Notes: a model not told the origin generated them from the sequence alone. 64,000 nucleotides of DNA from Musa acuminata AAA Group (GCF_036884655.1 NC_088355.1:39313001-39377000), one strand, 5' to 3'. Shown: positions 1 through 10,970, counted from the first letter of the stretch. Numbers and translations: made by a program.

Positions 1-341
1 ATAACCAAATGGTCAATATGCCGTACCAGCAAAATTAGAGGACTGGAAGACAAATAAGTACATGGATTCTCTTCACCCAATCATCACGCCAGTAGTAGAT
101 GGGTACTTTTTCATCAGGATAGCATCAACAAAATATATAGGATTGGCTATAGCCCTAAATAATTTACCCCAAACAATTCCAATTGCAGCAGCGATCAGAT
201 TTTAGTCAAATAGCCCTAATATCCACCAGCAAGAAAGGATTCACGAGATGCCTAAATAAAGAACAAGATCGCCCAAAGTGTAGATTCAAGAAATCAATCA
301 AACCCCCAATGAAGAGTAAAGACGCGGTTCAAGAGTCGTAC

Positions 342-670
342 CTTGTTCCGGGATCCACCTCCTTCAACAGGCCGGGGTTGGGCGTCACCACCTCCGCGAC
401 GGGCGTCCTCATGGCCTTCTCCGGGTCGGCGCCGGAAAGCGCGAGGAAGGCCACTACGTCCGACGAGTTCAGCATCCCGACGAACCGCTCGGCCGGAGGG
501 CGCGCTGCCGCGGCGGCGGGCTTCGTCCGCCAGACAGTGATCGCGCCCTCGGCGGAGTTCCCGATGGCGCTGACGGCCGCCTCGACCGTCTCCGCCTCGG
601 AGAACTCGACCAGCTCGGGCTTGCCGAGGGTGAGGTCGCCGACGACGTGATGGAGGAAGACTAGGGCCAT
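342..670 (-). CDS. CBSX6-like CBS-domain protein, first coding exon (partial)
   Basis: The minus strand opens with ATG at 670-668 and encodes about 109 residues beginning MALVFLHHVVGDLTLGKPEL, then RFVGMLNSSDVVAFLAL and a terminal PGLLKEVDPGTR. This matches the N-terminal half of the first CBS pair of plant CBSX6 (Arabidopsis At1g65320 type), recognised from memory of the family. CBS pairs usually bind adenosine nucleotides and act as energy sensors; the exact role of CBSX6 is not settled. The exon ends at a good donor (CAAG|GTACG), with exon end at 342. The rest of the gene lies left of base 1. The coding part is GC-rich compared with its AT-rich surroundings, as is common for monocot first exons. 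A 155-aa plus-strand reading over the same bases is a shadow. Confidence 0.85.
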
Positions 671-880
671 CGATCGGACTAGTGGCGCGTGCCGGGGGTT
701 AGGAAAGAGAGTGGAGGAGGGTGAGGTGGAGGCGGAGGAAGCCGACGATGGGCTTCGACCGGGTGCAGGGAAGCGGGCCGGCTACTGGTTCGGGGCGGGT
801 ACGAGCACCACCGGCCGATCTAGCGAAGGCGACGGCAGCGGCCATGGAAAGGAGGAAAAGCCCATCAAATATACAAAATA
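671..880 (-). promoter_or_regulatory. 5' leader/promoter side of the CBSX6-like gene
   Basis: These bases lie directly upstream of the ATG at 670. They are purine-rich on the plus strand (CT-rich on the gene strand), typical of a plant 5' untranslated leader. No clear TATA box was seen, so the extent is approximate. Confidence 0.35.
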
Positions 881-948
881 GGAGGAGGAGGAGGAGGAGG
901 TGGTGGAGGTGGAGGCGCAGGCTGAGGCGGAGATGGAGGTGAAGGTGA
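881..948. repeat. GGA/GGAGGT simple-sequence tract
   Basis: An almost pure GGA-type trinucleotide tract with GGT and GGC interruptions. On the opposite strand it is a CT-rich tract upstream of the CBSX6-like gene. Confidence 0.8.
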
Positions 949-1111
949 AGAAGAGGACCGTCTCTCGATGAGAAAATGAACTAAAATAGAAGAATTATAT
1001 TATATTATAAGGACGATTTCCTTATAAAAATATTTACTGTTGCCTTTTCTTTCTTTCTATCTACCTCTATATTTAAGTTTAGTATATATATGTAAAATTC
1101 AAAAACGCATG

Positions 1112-1114
<3 letters not shown>

Positions 1115-1167
<53 letters not shown>
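1115..1167. repeat. (TA)n microsatellite
   Basis: About 26 uninterrupted TA dinucleotides, followed by AATTATGC. The neighbouring bases are AT-rich and hold no gene. Confidence 0.95.
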
Positions 1168-1171
<4 letters not shown>

Positions 1172-1319
1172 TGCAAGTGGTGGTAGGTACAAATAGTAAA
1201 ATTGAATTATGAGAGCTGAAATGAATGATATAGACCGTTACCAACAACTTATAAATGAATATAACTATGTTTTTTAGAAATAATAAGATCAAATCTAAAT
1301 TAGCAAAAAAAAAATGATA

Positions 1320-1915
1320 AAAAGACTCTTGATAGGACATATTTTGACATCGTCCACGTGGATCCAGGCAGACAAATATGACGATGCAGACGTGGAACCT
1401 CAAGTACGATGTGGCGCACAACACATACGTGGCGGGCAGTCGCTTGCTGCCCTCTCCGTACGAACGACATCATCACAGTACAATCATCCCGGAAAGCTCG
1501 AGATGGCGTCGCGCTGCGTCGATCCGTGCAGGTTGGTCGACGCTCATACAGAAGCCTAAGTTGGTCGCCCGAGGAGCCAATCGTAGTAAATTGACCCCGT
1601 ACGATCAATTCATCCTCACATGTATAAAAACTAACCCTCCATAATAAGGAAGGATAGACACTTCGAACACTCAACTCTCTCTCATTCCATCAAAAGTTAA
1701 CTTAAGCTTCGGAGGGATCGAGTCGGGAAATCTCCCTCTCGACCTCGACCTACGTGCATGAACCCAGCGACTGAGAAGCATGCCACTCGCCAAGAGAGAA
1801 GATGACACTCGGGGGACGAGACTTGAACCCGACTCGATCCGACGCTCGCCCTCGCTACTCGAGCATCCACATGGGTAACCTTGTACACCTTGGCCACGAC
1901 GTAAAGGTTCATTAA
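1320..1915 (+). mobile_element. LTR-like retrotransposon fragment (probably Ty3/Gypsy)
   Basis: This stretch has the layout of an LTR U3-R-U5: a TATA box (TGTATAAAAAC, about 1620), a CT-rich segment of CACTCAACTCTCTCTC type, then TTAACTTAAGCTTCGGAGGG and a GC-richer tail. A similar but diverged TAACTAAGCAATCGGAGGG motif occurs at 22,825 and in its copies. No coding sequence or intact ends were found, so the class and ends are inferred. Confidence 0.4.
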
Positions 1916-2076
1916 CTAACTCTAATTGATACTTTTGTCATGTCATGAAATCTAACCAAAAATTATTCTACTTGAGCGATGAGTTTCCTTATATAGATCA
2001 AGATTGAACCGAGACCGGACAATATCAAGCCCAATTTTATCATTAGGGCATGCTTCAAATGGTCGCCCTAGCAAAG

Positions 2077-2219
2077 ATGTCCCACTTCCCACCTACGACA
2101 CTTTTACTAGACTTGAACGACTGTTGATATGCTTGTTCTCCGGCCAAATGTCCCACTTCCCACCTACGACACCTTTACTAGACTCGAACGACTGTTGATA
2201 TGCTTGTTCTCCGGCCAAA
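2077..2219. repeat. 71-bp tandem direct duplication (2 copies)
   Basis: A 71-bp segment beginning ATGTCCCACTTCCCACC occurs at 2077 and again at 2148, with only a few substitutions. The second copy ends at CGGCCAAAC. The rest of 1,920-2,740 holds no recognisable gene. Confidence 0.9.
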
Positions 2220-2739
2220 CTCTGCTTCAACAGCGGTGGTTCTTCAATGACCTCAGTTTGGAAGTTTTTCTCGGCTTAACACAGTAGAGTAGGTTGACGC
2301 TGTATCCGAAATGATGCACTCTATCATTCCCTTCATCTCTCAATAACCTCAACGATAACCTCAACTGCCGATCACTATTGAAGTAACTCAATTGGAAGTC
2401 ACACCCATTCCTATAGAATTCTTGTAGCCTTTCACACCTTCCGTCGTTGGTGGTGTCCCCCGTTCTCGTATGATTGAGGTCAGTGGACCTAGTCATTTAC
2501 AATCGATCGATGACACTTGAATCGAAAGCCTAGTCGATGGATTTCACTAATCACATCGTACGAACACAGAAATAATAGATGGGTTAATAATGCTTAGAGA
2601 AAATGCATTGAGAATTTGATGGTAGCACTGATGTAAGCAACCTTCCATACTTAAATGGTTCTATATGACATATCCTATGCTTTGATGTGTCATTATTTCC
2701 TCTCATCTATAGTCGTTTAGTCTATTTTTCCTAACTAGC

Positions 2740-3215
2740 CAGAGAGTTGGAGCAACATATTGTCTCCAAGTTTGCTGATGAGGCCCAAGGGATCACTGGC
2801 ACATCCTTTGGTGCTCATACAAGCCTTCATGTTTGGTGTAGGTTGAGAATCAATCCACCTCCTTCCCCGTAACGTGCAAATCAATAAAGTGTTATCCAAG
2901 TCCCCATCTCAAGATGAGGTGTGATAAGGGATAGAAAAAGATAATGGCCGAACCATTCAAACCGAACAACACATACTCCATGCTCGTCTTATCGGAGGGG
3001 GTCTAATCTATTGGGACCATCTCGACTACGAATAGACTTGACATTATACAATGCATCTCGAATTAGGGAGAAGTTACTACTACATTCGCAAAGCATGATA
3101 AAATGAAGTATCGTCGGTTTCATAGACATGACACGGAGGATTGCGTCGATCTAAATGAGCACATTGAGGAGCACGTTTCCCGTAGATCTATGAAAGAGGA
3201 TGAATGAGGTCAATT
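2740..3215 (+). pseudogene. Ty3/Gypsy (Tat-like) gag remnant
   Basis: Degenerate plus-strand reading. Around 2,755-2,880 it gives SKFADEAQGI, then RINPPPSP, resembling the gag stretch that ends in ERPPTT and RANQ. Around 3,100-3,170 it gives KYRRFHRHDTEDCVDLNEHI, which resembles the KYCRFHRDxGHDTEDC motif common in plant Tat-lineage gag. In-frame stops and frame changes show that it is dead. The lineage call rests on this motif alone. Confidence 0.55.
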
Positions 3216-3261
3216 GTCCTCTTCTCTAGATGTTTCTGTAAATTTAACCATAATGAATCTT

Positions 3262-4258
3262 GTCATATTGGATACTGGATCTCCATCCAACTACCTATTG
3301 GATTAGTGGATTTCTACCAAATAATCTTTCATTGGCTCTTATCCACAAAATCTAATAATTCATGAGCTTACTGGATATCCAAAAAGATAAGGGCTCGAAT
3401 ATCTTATATCTAAATCTCTACTCGTTACAACACCTACCATATGTATGTGACTCTCTAAGCCCGGCTCGAATATCTTATATCTAAATCTCTACTCGTTACA
3501 ACACCTACCATATGTATGTGACTCTCTAAGCCCAATATTAAGCTGGTTATGAGTCATACCTATCAGAACATTTTTTGACTCAGTGAATTATTATCTCCAT
3601 AATAATTCATTTGACTCATCGACTACGGATGTACTAGGCTACTACACCGTAGTCTCCAAATGATATAGGAGAATCTAATCTATTAGACCTGTTTATCCCT
3701 TAGTTACCATATGTTTATATTTCCTCATCCATCTAATATCTCAAAGACACTATGTCAGACATGATGTTATCAGGTATATACGGAATCTAGTCAAGTCTCG
3801 CTTTAATCAGATTCTCCTAGAGAACTCTTTCTCTCCCAATCCGAATGACTCTGATTAGGGATTTGCTTGAGCAAGAATACATAGAATCTTTCTCTCATGA
3901 CACTGAAAGTAGATAGTCCTCTATCGACACTCAATTGTCCTCGTAAGATTGGCTGTTATGAAACCAACCACTTTCATCATATGGACGAGTATATAGTACA
4001 CCAGTTTATTCGATTATCTCGATGTCCCTCTCAAGTAACTTACGATCAAGATTATTTATGATTTATGTTTAAAGACGAATCGATTTCATTATCGTGATCT
4101 TATTACGATCCAATTCTCACTTCGTAGATCCATGAACATTATAATATGTACAATAAGTAATCTAAAGTAAAAAATAATAATAATAAATTATAATAAATAA
4201 AATGAATGTCAATCATATAATATATGTCATTAGTGATTAACTTACAATATACCTATCA
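3262..4258 (-). mobile_element. Diverged Copia LTR fragment
   Basis: Landmarks match, in the same order and orientation, those of the inverted LTR at 59,769-60,997: TTGGATACTGGATCTCCATCC, the ATTATTATCTCCATAATAATTCA hairpin region, CGACTACGGATGTACTA, and CATTATCGTGATCTTATTACGATCC. It is therefore a minus-oriented, much older copy of the LTR family found in the array units. It contains the internal 71-bp duplication at 3392-3533. Confidence 0.75.
3392..3533. repeat. 71-bp tandem duplication inside the Copia LTR
   Basis: The segment beginning GGCTCGAATATCTTATATC occurs at 3392 and again at 3463, 71 bp apart and essentially identical. The related LTRs at 24,175 and 59,769 have this stretch once. 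Confidence 0.93.
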
Positions 4259-5032
4259 GTATCATTGTCACCCCATTTTGAAGGAATCATGCAGCTCGGT
4301 AAGAATAAAATTTTGACTCTCTCGTCTACTCGTAAATAAAATGAGGTCATTTCCTAACTTGAGGAGAAGAAGATCACTTAAAGATCCAAAAGACACGGAG
4401 CCTAGGAAGGTGGAGAGGCAAAGGACTCATGAAGGTTCTAAGCACATGTGAGGCTTCTTCTCCAATTCCCACTGAGACCCTTTATGGCTTGAGATTGACA
4501 CTTCGTTTACCAAATGTCTTTTCACCTTTGTGTCCTTAGTTTTACTGTTCAATCGACCAATCCGCTCAAAGGCCATCATCTCATCCAAAGGTTGACTTGT
4601 GCTCCGATGGTTCACTAACTAGCACATGATTTTTTGACTCGATTGCCAAATCAGATCTTGTTATCGAGTCAATCGTCCAGATGAAGATGATTTGATACAC
4701 TCTCTTTATTGAGTTTACTTTATGTGTCCTCCTTAGGTTAAACATCGAAGATCTAATAAATTAAATATGATTACTCTAATATTAATATCGATAATTAACT
4801 TGTTAGGCCAATGAAATTACTATCCTTTGAGATCCCTCCTAGAGAGTCTGAAGTATACTTTTGGAGGGTAAAGATAAATAATGAAAAAAATATTTATCTT
4901 CAATCGAAACTCTACGTATACCATCCAAATCAATTATTAAGTATAAAATGTTTCGACCAATATTCTCATCATGTCAATGAAATTCAAATATAATATTTTT
5001 TATTATAGAAAATGTTCTCTTAATCGTAAGCA
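4259..5032. other. Intergenic, no recognised feature
   Basis: AT-rich DNA with only short open frames (4427-4615 minus, 4811-4993 plus). Neither frame shows codon bias, domain motifs or splice context. I see no gene here. Confidence 0.6.
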
Positions 5033-5470
5033 ACTGGAGGATCATATCGGGAACCTACTTTCAATATCAATCTTTGTGCAACAGAAATATGTCGAGACCA
5101 GACCATCTATAATAATCAAAAGGACCAGTTATACAAGAGGACCAGCTATAAAAAGCAAAATTAGGTATAATAATCAAGATTTAATCATTCTCTCAGGAGT
5201 TAAGCTGCTCATTGAAGTGACCATGTCGAGAGCCCACTTCCGATATCAATCGTTTTACAAGAGAAATATGTCGGGACCAGACCATTTATAATAATCAAAA
5301 GGACCGGTTGTACAAGAGGACTAGTTATAAAAAATAAAATTAGGTATAATAATTGAGGTTTAATCCTTCTCTCGAGACCTAAGATGCTCATTCAAGTGAC
5401 CATGTCAGGAGCCCACTTCCGATATCAAACGTTGTGTAAGAGGAGTATGTCGGGACCGGACCTTCTTGGG
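5033..5470. repeat. 179-bp tandem repeat, about 2.4 copies
   Basis: The motif GTCGRGACCRGACC recurs at 5091, 5270 and 5449, exactly 179 bp apart. It sits within longer matching blocks that contain ACAAGAGGACYAGYTATAAAAA and GCCCACTTCCGATATCAA. Copies differ by about 10-15% by eye, so this is an older minisatellite-like duplication. Short open frames across it are not convincing genes. Confidence 0.88.
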
Positions 5471-5669
5471 AGCTCATAATTTCCTATGCAAATCAAGCTT
5501 GAATTAAACTAAGTTAGGTCAATATTAAGTCGATCACTAACATCTAACCTCGTCAGATTATAATATTAGAGTCATTTGAGAGATAACAAGGAGTTTTTTT
5601 TCCATCTCACACCACCTCCAAAATCCAACATATCAATATGAATACTCAACAGATAATTTTTTTTATATG

Positions 5670-5698
5670 TCCATTGATATCCTAAGGATATCAATGGA
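5670..5698. repeat. 13-bp-arm perfect palindrome
   Basis: TCCATTGATATCC and its exact reverse complement are separated by TAA. Two copies of CCTWAGGATTGCTAAG follow at about 5701 and 5755. The cluster lies just upstream of the small open frame at 5827. Confidence 0.85.
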
Positions 5699-5826
5699 TC
5701 CTTAGGATTGCTAAGGGACAGCTCGAAGAGAGAGCAGAAACTACATGTGGAGATCCTAAGGATTGCTAAGTGGAATTGATGAGTGTCTGATTGGAAAACC
5801 ATGGAAAAGAGAAGAAAAGAAAGCCA

Positions 5827-6027
5827 ATGATCAATTTCAGCCATCTGCTTGTAGTTTTGCTTGCTCTTCTTATTCTGCTGCTACTGATCTCCACTGAGAC
5901 TTCCTCCTCAATGGCCATCAGGAATGAGAGGTCAGTCCCAAGTGCTACTCTCCAGTCCCCAGTCCCCCAAGCTGCACATGCTCTACAGCAATCCTGTCTG
6001 CTAGTTGGTGTGATCTTGAATGCATGA
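5827..6027 (+). CDS. Candidate small secreted peptide (unrecognised)
   Basis: ATG at 5827 opens a 66-residue frame. It begins MINFSHLLVVLLALLILLLL, a textbook hydrophobic signal segment, followed by a polar region (ISTETSSSMAIRNERSVPSA) and a stop at 6025-6027. I do not recognise the C-terminus as a CLE, IDA, PSK or RALF motif. Two short upstream ATG frames (5779 and 5802) precede it. A different frame over the 3' half reads Cys-rich (WCDLECMKCKCG, then SPERR). A frameshift or an unseen intron may therefore separate the signal peptide from a Cys-rich tail. It may also be non-coding. Confidence 0.3.
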   Translation: MINFSHLLVVLLALLILLLLISTETSSSMAIRNERSVPSATLQSPVPQAAHALQQSCLLVGVILNA

Positions 6028-7632
6028 AGTGCAAGTGTGGGAGCCCAGAGAGAAGGCTTGGTGTGTCTCTGTCTTCTCAACCATTGATCTGGGATCATCC
6101 ACAGACCTCGGAGAAATGACACCAAAAAGAATGTAATATTTTGTTGATATGACACTTGTGCTCATTCGTCACATCATCATCTTCAAGCTGATGAATCAAC
6201 TTTAATTTCTTTCTTTGCCTTTTCATTACTTTGACTGTTAATTCTTTACTTTGGTATCTTCCACCATGTGGTATACTCTGAGTTCAGTTTGTTTGACTAT
6301 TCTCATTCCTTAGTTCTACTGTTTAGTTCTCATGATCATCGTGGATCATCCATCCATCATGATCTTTGTGCTTAGTTATCATCCTAGTTCCTCATCTAAA
6401 CATTTGAGAATCTTAGTGTATCTTTGAGAATCTTTTCATCTAGGAATCAACTTTCCAAAAAAACTTTAAGGTCGATGCTTTGATGTCATAATCTTAATCT
6501 TGGATTTATTCAAGTACTTCGTATGAAATCTCTATTACAAGTATTATCCGACAAGACTCCTTCGACGCTTAAGTTAACGATCAAAATAAAATTTATGAAA
6601 TATTCATGAATTTAGTACCGTACGTTATAAAAAAAAATCTTACGAGCATTCTTTCTTTGTCATTTTCTCGCTGACTAGGTTTGGATCAAACCAAACCTTC
6701 CACACAAAGGCCAAGGCCACTCCAGCTTCTAGCCATATCTTTTCATCCCTGATTTGATGCATGCAAATGCCTGAAATCAAGGCTAGAGAGCCTGCAACTA
6801 CTGAATCCAGAGAGGCTATGAGCTGATCAAGTCTCCCATTTCTTGTCATCCACATTTCAATAATCAGACAAAATGTGTGCAAGCTTCAGAAAAGAGAAGA
6901 AAGATCTTGTCTGCTGCTGAGGTTGTAATTAATGGCTACAAGAAGGATGGGGAGAACTCTGCCTGACGGCAAAGGGTTGGAACATGAGGTGCTTGTTGAA
7001 ATGAAAAGGACTGATATCTAACTCTCGAGATATGTATGCTACTCAAACTGAATGCAGAAATCACTCTCATCCATAAAAATAATTGCCGTCTCCACCGCAC
7101 AATGATGAAGATCTCAGAAAAACAGAGAGATATACATACTTGTTGAGAAGTACAAGATGAATTGTGGCCCATAAATGTCGATGGTTGATCACTGCAGTCA
7201 TCTTCACAAAGGACTGCAACTCTGTGATGGAGATTTGAGGCACTTTTTCCGGTTAGGACAGCGGACCATGATAGATCTTCTAACACTACCAAATAAAATA
7301 TTTCTAACAGGACAACATAACAATCACTTCAACCAAACAATCCAAGTCTTGCATCCAAAAACATCTTTTTACTTCCGAAATAACTTTCTAAGTCGTTTGA
7401 TCGTTCTAAAAGTTCCTTATTCAATCATATAAACAATTTTGTTGCTTTTAGACTCTTATCATTCACGATGGAATCGCCAATCAGTAGAACACTGTTTCTT
7501 GCTTTCTTGATAGATGGATTGGTGCATGGGAAAGTGGGAAAGGAGAAGGAGACAGCTCTGTTGGTGCACATGGAAATCCTCCATCAGCATCATGCAAACG
7601 AATGCAATGAGACAAGAACAGGTCCTACCTAG
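6028..7632. other. Intergenic stretch, one weak minus-strand frame
   Basis: No domain-bearing gene was found. An open minus-strand stretch around 7,140-7,292 (GKSASNLHHRVAVLCEDDCS) ends at a plausible donor (CAACAA|GTATG). I could not join it in frame to the downstream frame at 6640-6855. A spliced non-coding RNA or unrecognised gene is possible. Confidence 0.35.
6640..6855 (-). CDS. Hypothetical 71-aa open frame
   Basis: ATG at 6855-6853 opens a frame starting MWMTRNGRLDQLIASLDSVV. It carries two moderately hydrophobic stretches (VVAGSLALISGICMH and WLEAGVALAFVWKVWF) and ends with a Lys-rich tail at 6640. I do not recognise a family. The composition looks more protein-like than other frames nearby, but no promoter or homologue supports it. 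Confidence 0.22.
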   Translation of the reverse strand: MWMTRNGRLDQLIASLDSVVAGSLALISGICMHQIRDEKIWLEAGVALAFVWKVWFDPNLVSEKMTKKECS

Positions 7633-8008
7633 TCATGGTAGGGCCATGCATTGCATTGATTCCAATCCCATGTGAAGTGCATCAAGCCGGCCTTCAACGA
7701 GGGGCCTCCGTTGGGTGGACTCGCACTTCTCCCCTGTTCCACGAGCAAAGAACCAAAAAAGAGACCTTTGCTTCTGCTTCCTGCCTACTCCGCTCTCTCT
7801 TTCTGGAAATGCCTCAGAGGTGCAGAGCAAGAGGGCTTGTGGTTTTTTTGTCGTGCCTTCACTAAGTCTGGTAGCAAATCGCCGCTACCCTTGTCATCCT
7901 TTTACACCTACTTTTCTTTGCCTTTCGATTCGTTTTTTCTTTTCCTGCTGGTACTGGCAGGAAACAGAACCTTTGCGAGGCTGTGATGAGAAAGGTTCGA
8001 TCTTGAAG
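7633..8008 (+). promoter_or_regulatory. Probable 5' leader/promoter of the At3g27210-like gene
   Basis: A long pyrimidine-rich stretch (7,730-7,960, many CTTTT and TTTCTTTTCC runs) precedes the ATG at 8009, as in plant 5' untranslated leaders. Open frames crossing it on both strands lack domain content and I treat them as shadows. Confidence 0.35.
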
Positions 8009-10201
8009 ATGGGAGCCTGCACTTCGTTCCAGAAAGGTCCGGATTCCCCAATGAGATGTCGTCTGGGTCTTGTTTCTAGGGCCAAGAGGATCTTCGTCTC
8101 GTCGCCCGCCAAGGACAGGACTTTGAATGGGGGGAGTCCGGTTGATCGATTTGGTTTCCAGAGCTCAGGCTTTGGTATGGTATCCTATTGGCATCAAGTC
8201 CTTTTTATCTGCTTTTAGATCTTCTTAGGTCCTTTTTTGTGTGATAAAAGTCGAACCTTGTCTTCATCAATTGATACCAGTTTGTTCTTTCTTTGTTCAT
8301 CTCATTAATTTTAATCTTCTTGCTTCGATTGATAGATGGTAATTTGTGTTTATGGTGCAAAGAAAGACAACAATTTTAACTGTACATGGCTAATGGGAAA
8401 TCGATTGTTTTTGTGATCTTTTCTGACTGCACACAACTTCAATATTTCGATCATTGTATAGTTTACTTATAGAATTTCGATAATCAACGAACTCTGTGTT
8501 CACTGAGATCTTTGGACAAGGTTATCTGCTAACTTGCCCAGGTTGGTGTTTCTGTATGCACAGTGTCAGAAGAGCATTTCTTCCTAATATTCTCTTTCTT
8601 GCATGTGGTATAAGTTGAATCAGGTGCTAATGAATCCATAGCAATAGTGACCTTTGATATCTGACTACTTGTTGATGTTGCTTTCTTTTAGATAAATCAC
8701 CTCCTATGTAGATTGATATGGTTTCTGACCTTTCACCTCAAAACATGCACCAAACTTATGTGCAAGTCTATGGTAGTTGAAGTGTTTGTCTTAGGAAAAT
8801 TCAGTTAGTGGAAGTTTGTGATGTGCAACAAAATTAGTATACTGATCTTGTCGCATTGGACAGCTTAAGTTTCACTGTAAACCGATAACTGATGTTGGAT
8901 GCTGATATGCGACAAGCTTGGTTTGTTTTCATATTCTCTGTGGTCAATTTGTCAGCCATATTCTCATAACTAAGAAGTTCTGTTATTTTATAGCATCAAC
9001 TCATGTTTTGTACTGAATAATACTCATCTTTCAATCACTCTCATTATCATGAAAGAAAATAAAATTCTCATCGTGCTCAACCCAGGCCTTCATTTTATCT
9101 TTCCTAGAAACTCATGTCTTGGTGATTTCTGTCTCATTTTAACAACTGAATTCTATTCCATCGGATCATTTTTTTAAGCCATAGCTTGTTTTTTCAGAAT
9201 AACATTTCTTCTTTCCTTTTCTTCTCTTTGCTTCTAGTCAAAGGGAGGTGAGTGTAATTTTAGATAACAACGCCTTTACAAGAATCAAGCAAACTACAAA
9301 ATGTGTGGCTAATTTTGTAGGTTTACCATAAACAATAGTTATAGCTAATGCGATGCGTTTTGAGTTTTTTTAGTTTGCAATCATGACTTTAGTCCATGTT
9401 CCTCGACTGAACTATAAACAAATGGTGCCTTGAAGAATACTAAGATGGACCTTTTCTATATAAATTTGATATCATAAGTTGTATTAATCTTGTTGATTCA
9501 ACTCTTTCATTAGCTATCTTTATTGTTCCATTGACGAATACTTGTTTTTGTGGATTAGAAAGCAGTAAAGAAGATGTCTTTTTTGATTCACGAGCATGGT
9601 TAGAATCTGACTGTGAAGATGATTTCTTAAGTGTAAATGGAGGTATGACCTCTGCAATTACAGAGCATGTAATTTTCTTCTACATTAGTTATTTCTCAAG
9701 ATATCATTGCTAATTTTCTTGTAATTTATGATGAATAATTTTCTTCATGCAGAATTCACTCCTTCCCGAGGCAGTACTCCAAATCATCAAATAAACTCAC
9801 CTGTCACCCCTCAATTTGACAACCACTTTCCATCTGAAAAATATCCAGACTCAAATTCGGAACCCTCTCCAACCGGTAGAAAGAAACTCGCTGAACTTCT
9901 ACATGAGACCTTGCAAAGTGAGCAAGTCAATGCGCCCAATGCTGCTGAAGCAAGAGTAGACAGCAATGTGAAGCCAGACATAAACAAAACCAACACCGAC
10001 CAACCTCAAAACTCGGAAAATGCAACTCTGTACCATTCTGGAGCATGTTCAATCTGCAGCAGTGAGGTGACACCAAATAGAGATCCGAAGAGAAGGAAAG
10101 AGAAAACCTGGAAAACTAGGCATTGTTGCTTGCCAAGCCTGCAGAGCTTTGGCTTTGATGAGAGGAGGCACGAGATGAGTCCTGGACGCTGCACCGTGTG
10201 A
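8009..10201 (+). CDS. At3g27210-like uncharacterised plant protein, 3 exons
   Basis: Exons 8009-8174, 9559-9642 and 9753-10201 join in frame to 232 aa, close to the roughly 234 aa I recall for Arabidopsis At3g27210. The N-terminus MGACTSFQKGPDSPMRCRLG has Gly2 and Cys4, a possible N-myristoylation/palmitoylation signal for membrane attachment. The middle has the family hallmark KEDVFFDSRAWLESDCEDDF, then FLSVNG and EFTPSRGSTP, which spans exons 2 and 3. The C-terminal part has KLAELLHETL, ACSICSSEV and the basic tail KRRKEKTWKTRHCCLPSLQS. Splice sites are canonical (TTTG|GTATGG, GATTAG|AA, GGAG|GTATG, TGCAG|AATTC). Intron 1 is about 1.4 kb. The biochemical function of the family is unknown to me. 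It is single copy here and outside the amplified array. Confidence 0.85.
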
Positions 10202-10897
10202 TATCACCGTCGCACTGTTGATACTGGCATCGATCATCTGAGGGAGCCATTTGCAGGTTTCTGCGACTTGAGCGACGCTAGTTACCTCCAATATCTAAAT
10301 TATATCAAACTATGTCAGCATGATATAGAACTCGAGAGAAGTGTTTTGCGGATTTGGATCACGATACATAGTTGTACACTAAGAGGCAGTAGGTCTCGAT
10401 GGTCCTCATTGTAATAATACATGCATCCGAAGAGGATCGGTGAACAGAATCTCCTTGTACTGAGGAAGATGACAGGAAGGAAGCAACAAGCGCCAAGGAA
10501 GTGGTGTTACATTGGAACAGACTCTCCTGAGCCTATACATTGTTTTCCTGTAGCTGATATTTTTCTTCAAGGAATATGTACATAGATGAAAACAAGATGT
10601 ATAAACAATCATCCATAGCTGCTCTGTGTACACATGAAGTTCAAGTGATGATGTCCATTGTCTCTCATAATTTGCTGCATTGAGATCTTGCAAACCCTAT
10701 GGCCTATGCTGCATTGAGCAGCTGCGAAGTCCTTGAAAGGCCTGCTTGAACGTCTCAAATCATGGTGCTGCCACACCATGAATCTATATGGCCAGGTAAG
10801 AACCCAGCTTTTATTTAAATAAAAAATATATTTAATTTAATCCAAAAATAGATGTATTTTCACTAAAAATAATTAATAAAATAAAATTGACTTCAAA
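10202..10897. other. 3' flank with an inverted older homologue in each array unit
   Basis: From about 10,610 to 10,897 the sequence is, in reverse complement, a diverged copy of 18,286-18,560. Shared landmarks are TATATGGCCAGGTAAGAA, TCCTTGAAAGGCCTGCTTG and the run to the tRNA edge. The proximal part (10,202-10,600) is probably the 3' UTR and flank of the gene ending at 10201. No coding evidence was found. Confidence 0.6.
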
Positions 10898-10970
10898 CGA
10901 CTCTGCTGGGGATCGAACCCAGAATCTCTGGTTCCGTAGACCAGCGCCTTATCCATTGGGCCACAGAGTC
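10898..10970 (-). tRNA. tRNA-Arg (anticodon ACG)
   Basis: This 73-nt cloverleaf has a perfect 7-bp acceptor stem (GACUCUG/CAGAGUC) and discriminator G. The anticodon stem CUGGU/ACCAG carries loop CUACGGA, so the anticodon is ACG. The A box is TGGCCCAATGG and the B box GGTTCGATCC. There is no intron and no encoded CCA. Its sequence matches the array tRNAs, but both flanks are diverged, so it is an older dispersed copy. It is inverted relative to the three array tRNAs. Confidence 0.97.

Noticed and set aside
183..650. 155-aa plus-strand open frame
   Set aside because: It is antisense to the CBSX6-like exon, whose protein is recognisable on the minus strand.
1005..1424. 139-aa minus frame with Tyr-Ile repeats
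   Set aside because: It is produced by translation of the TA microsatellite and AT-rich flank, and has no protein-like composition.
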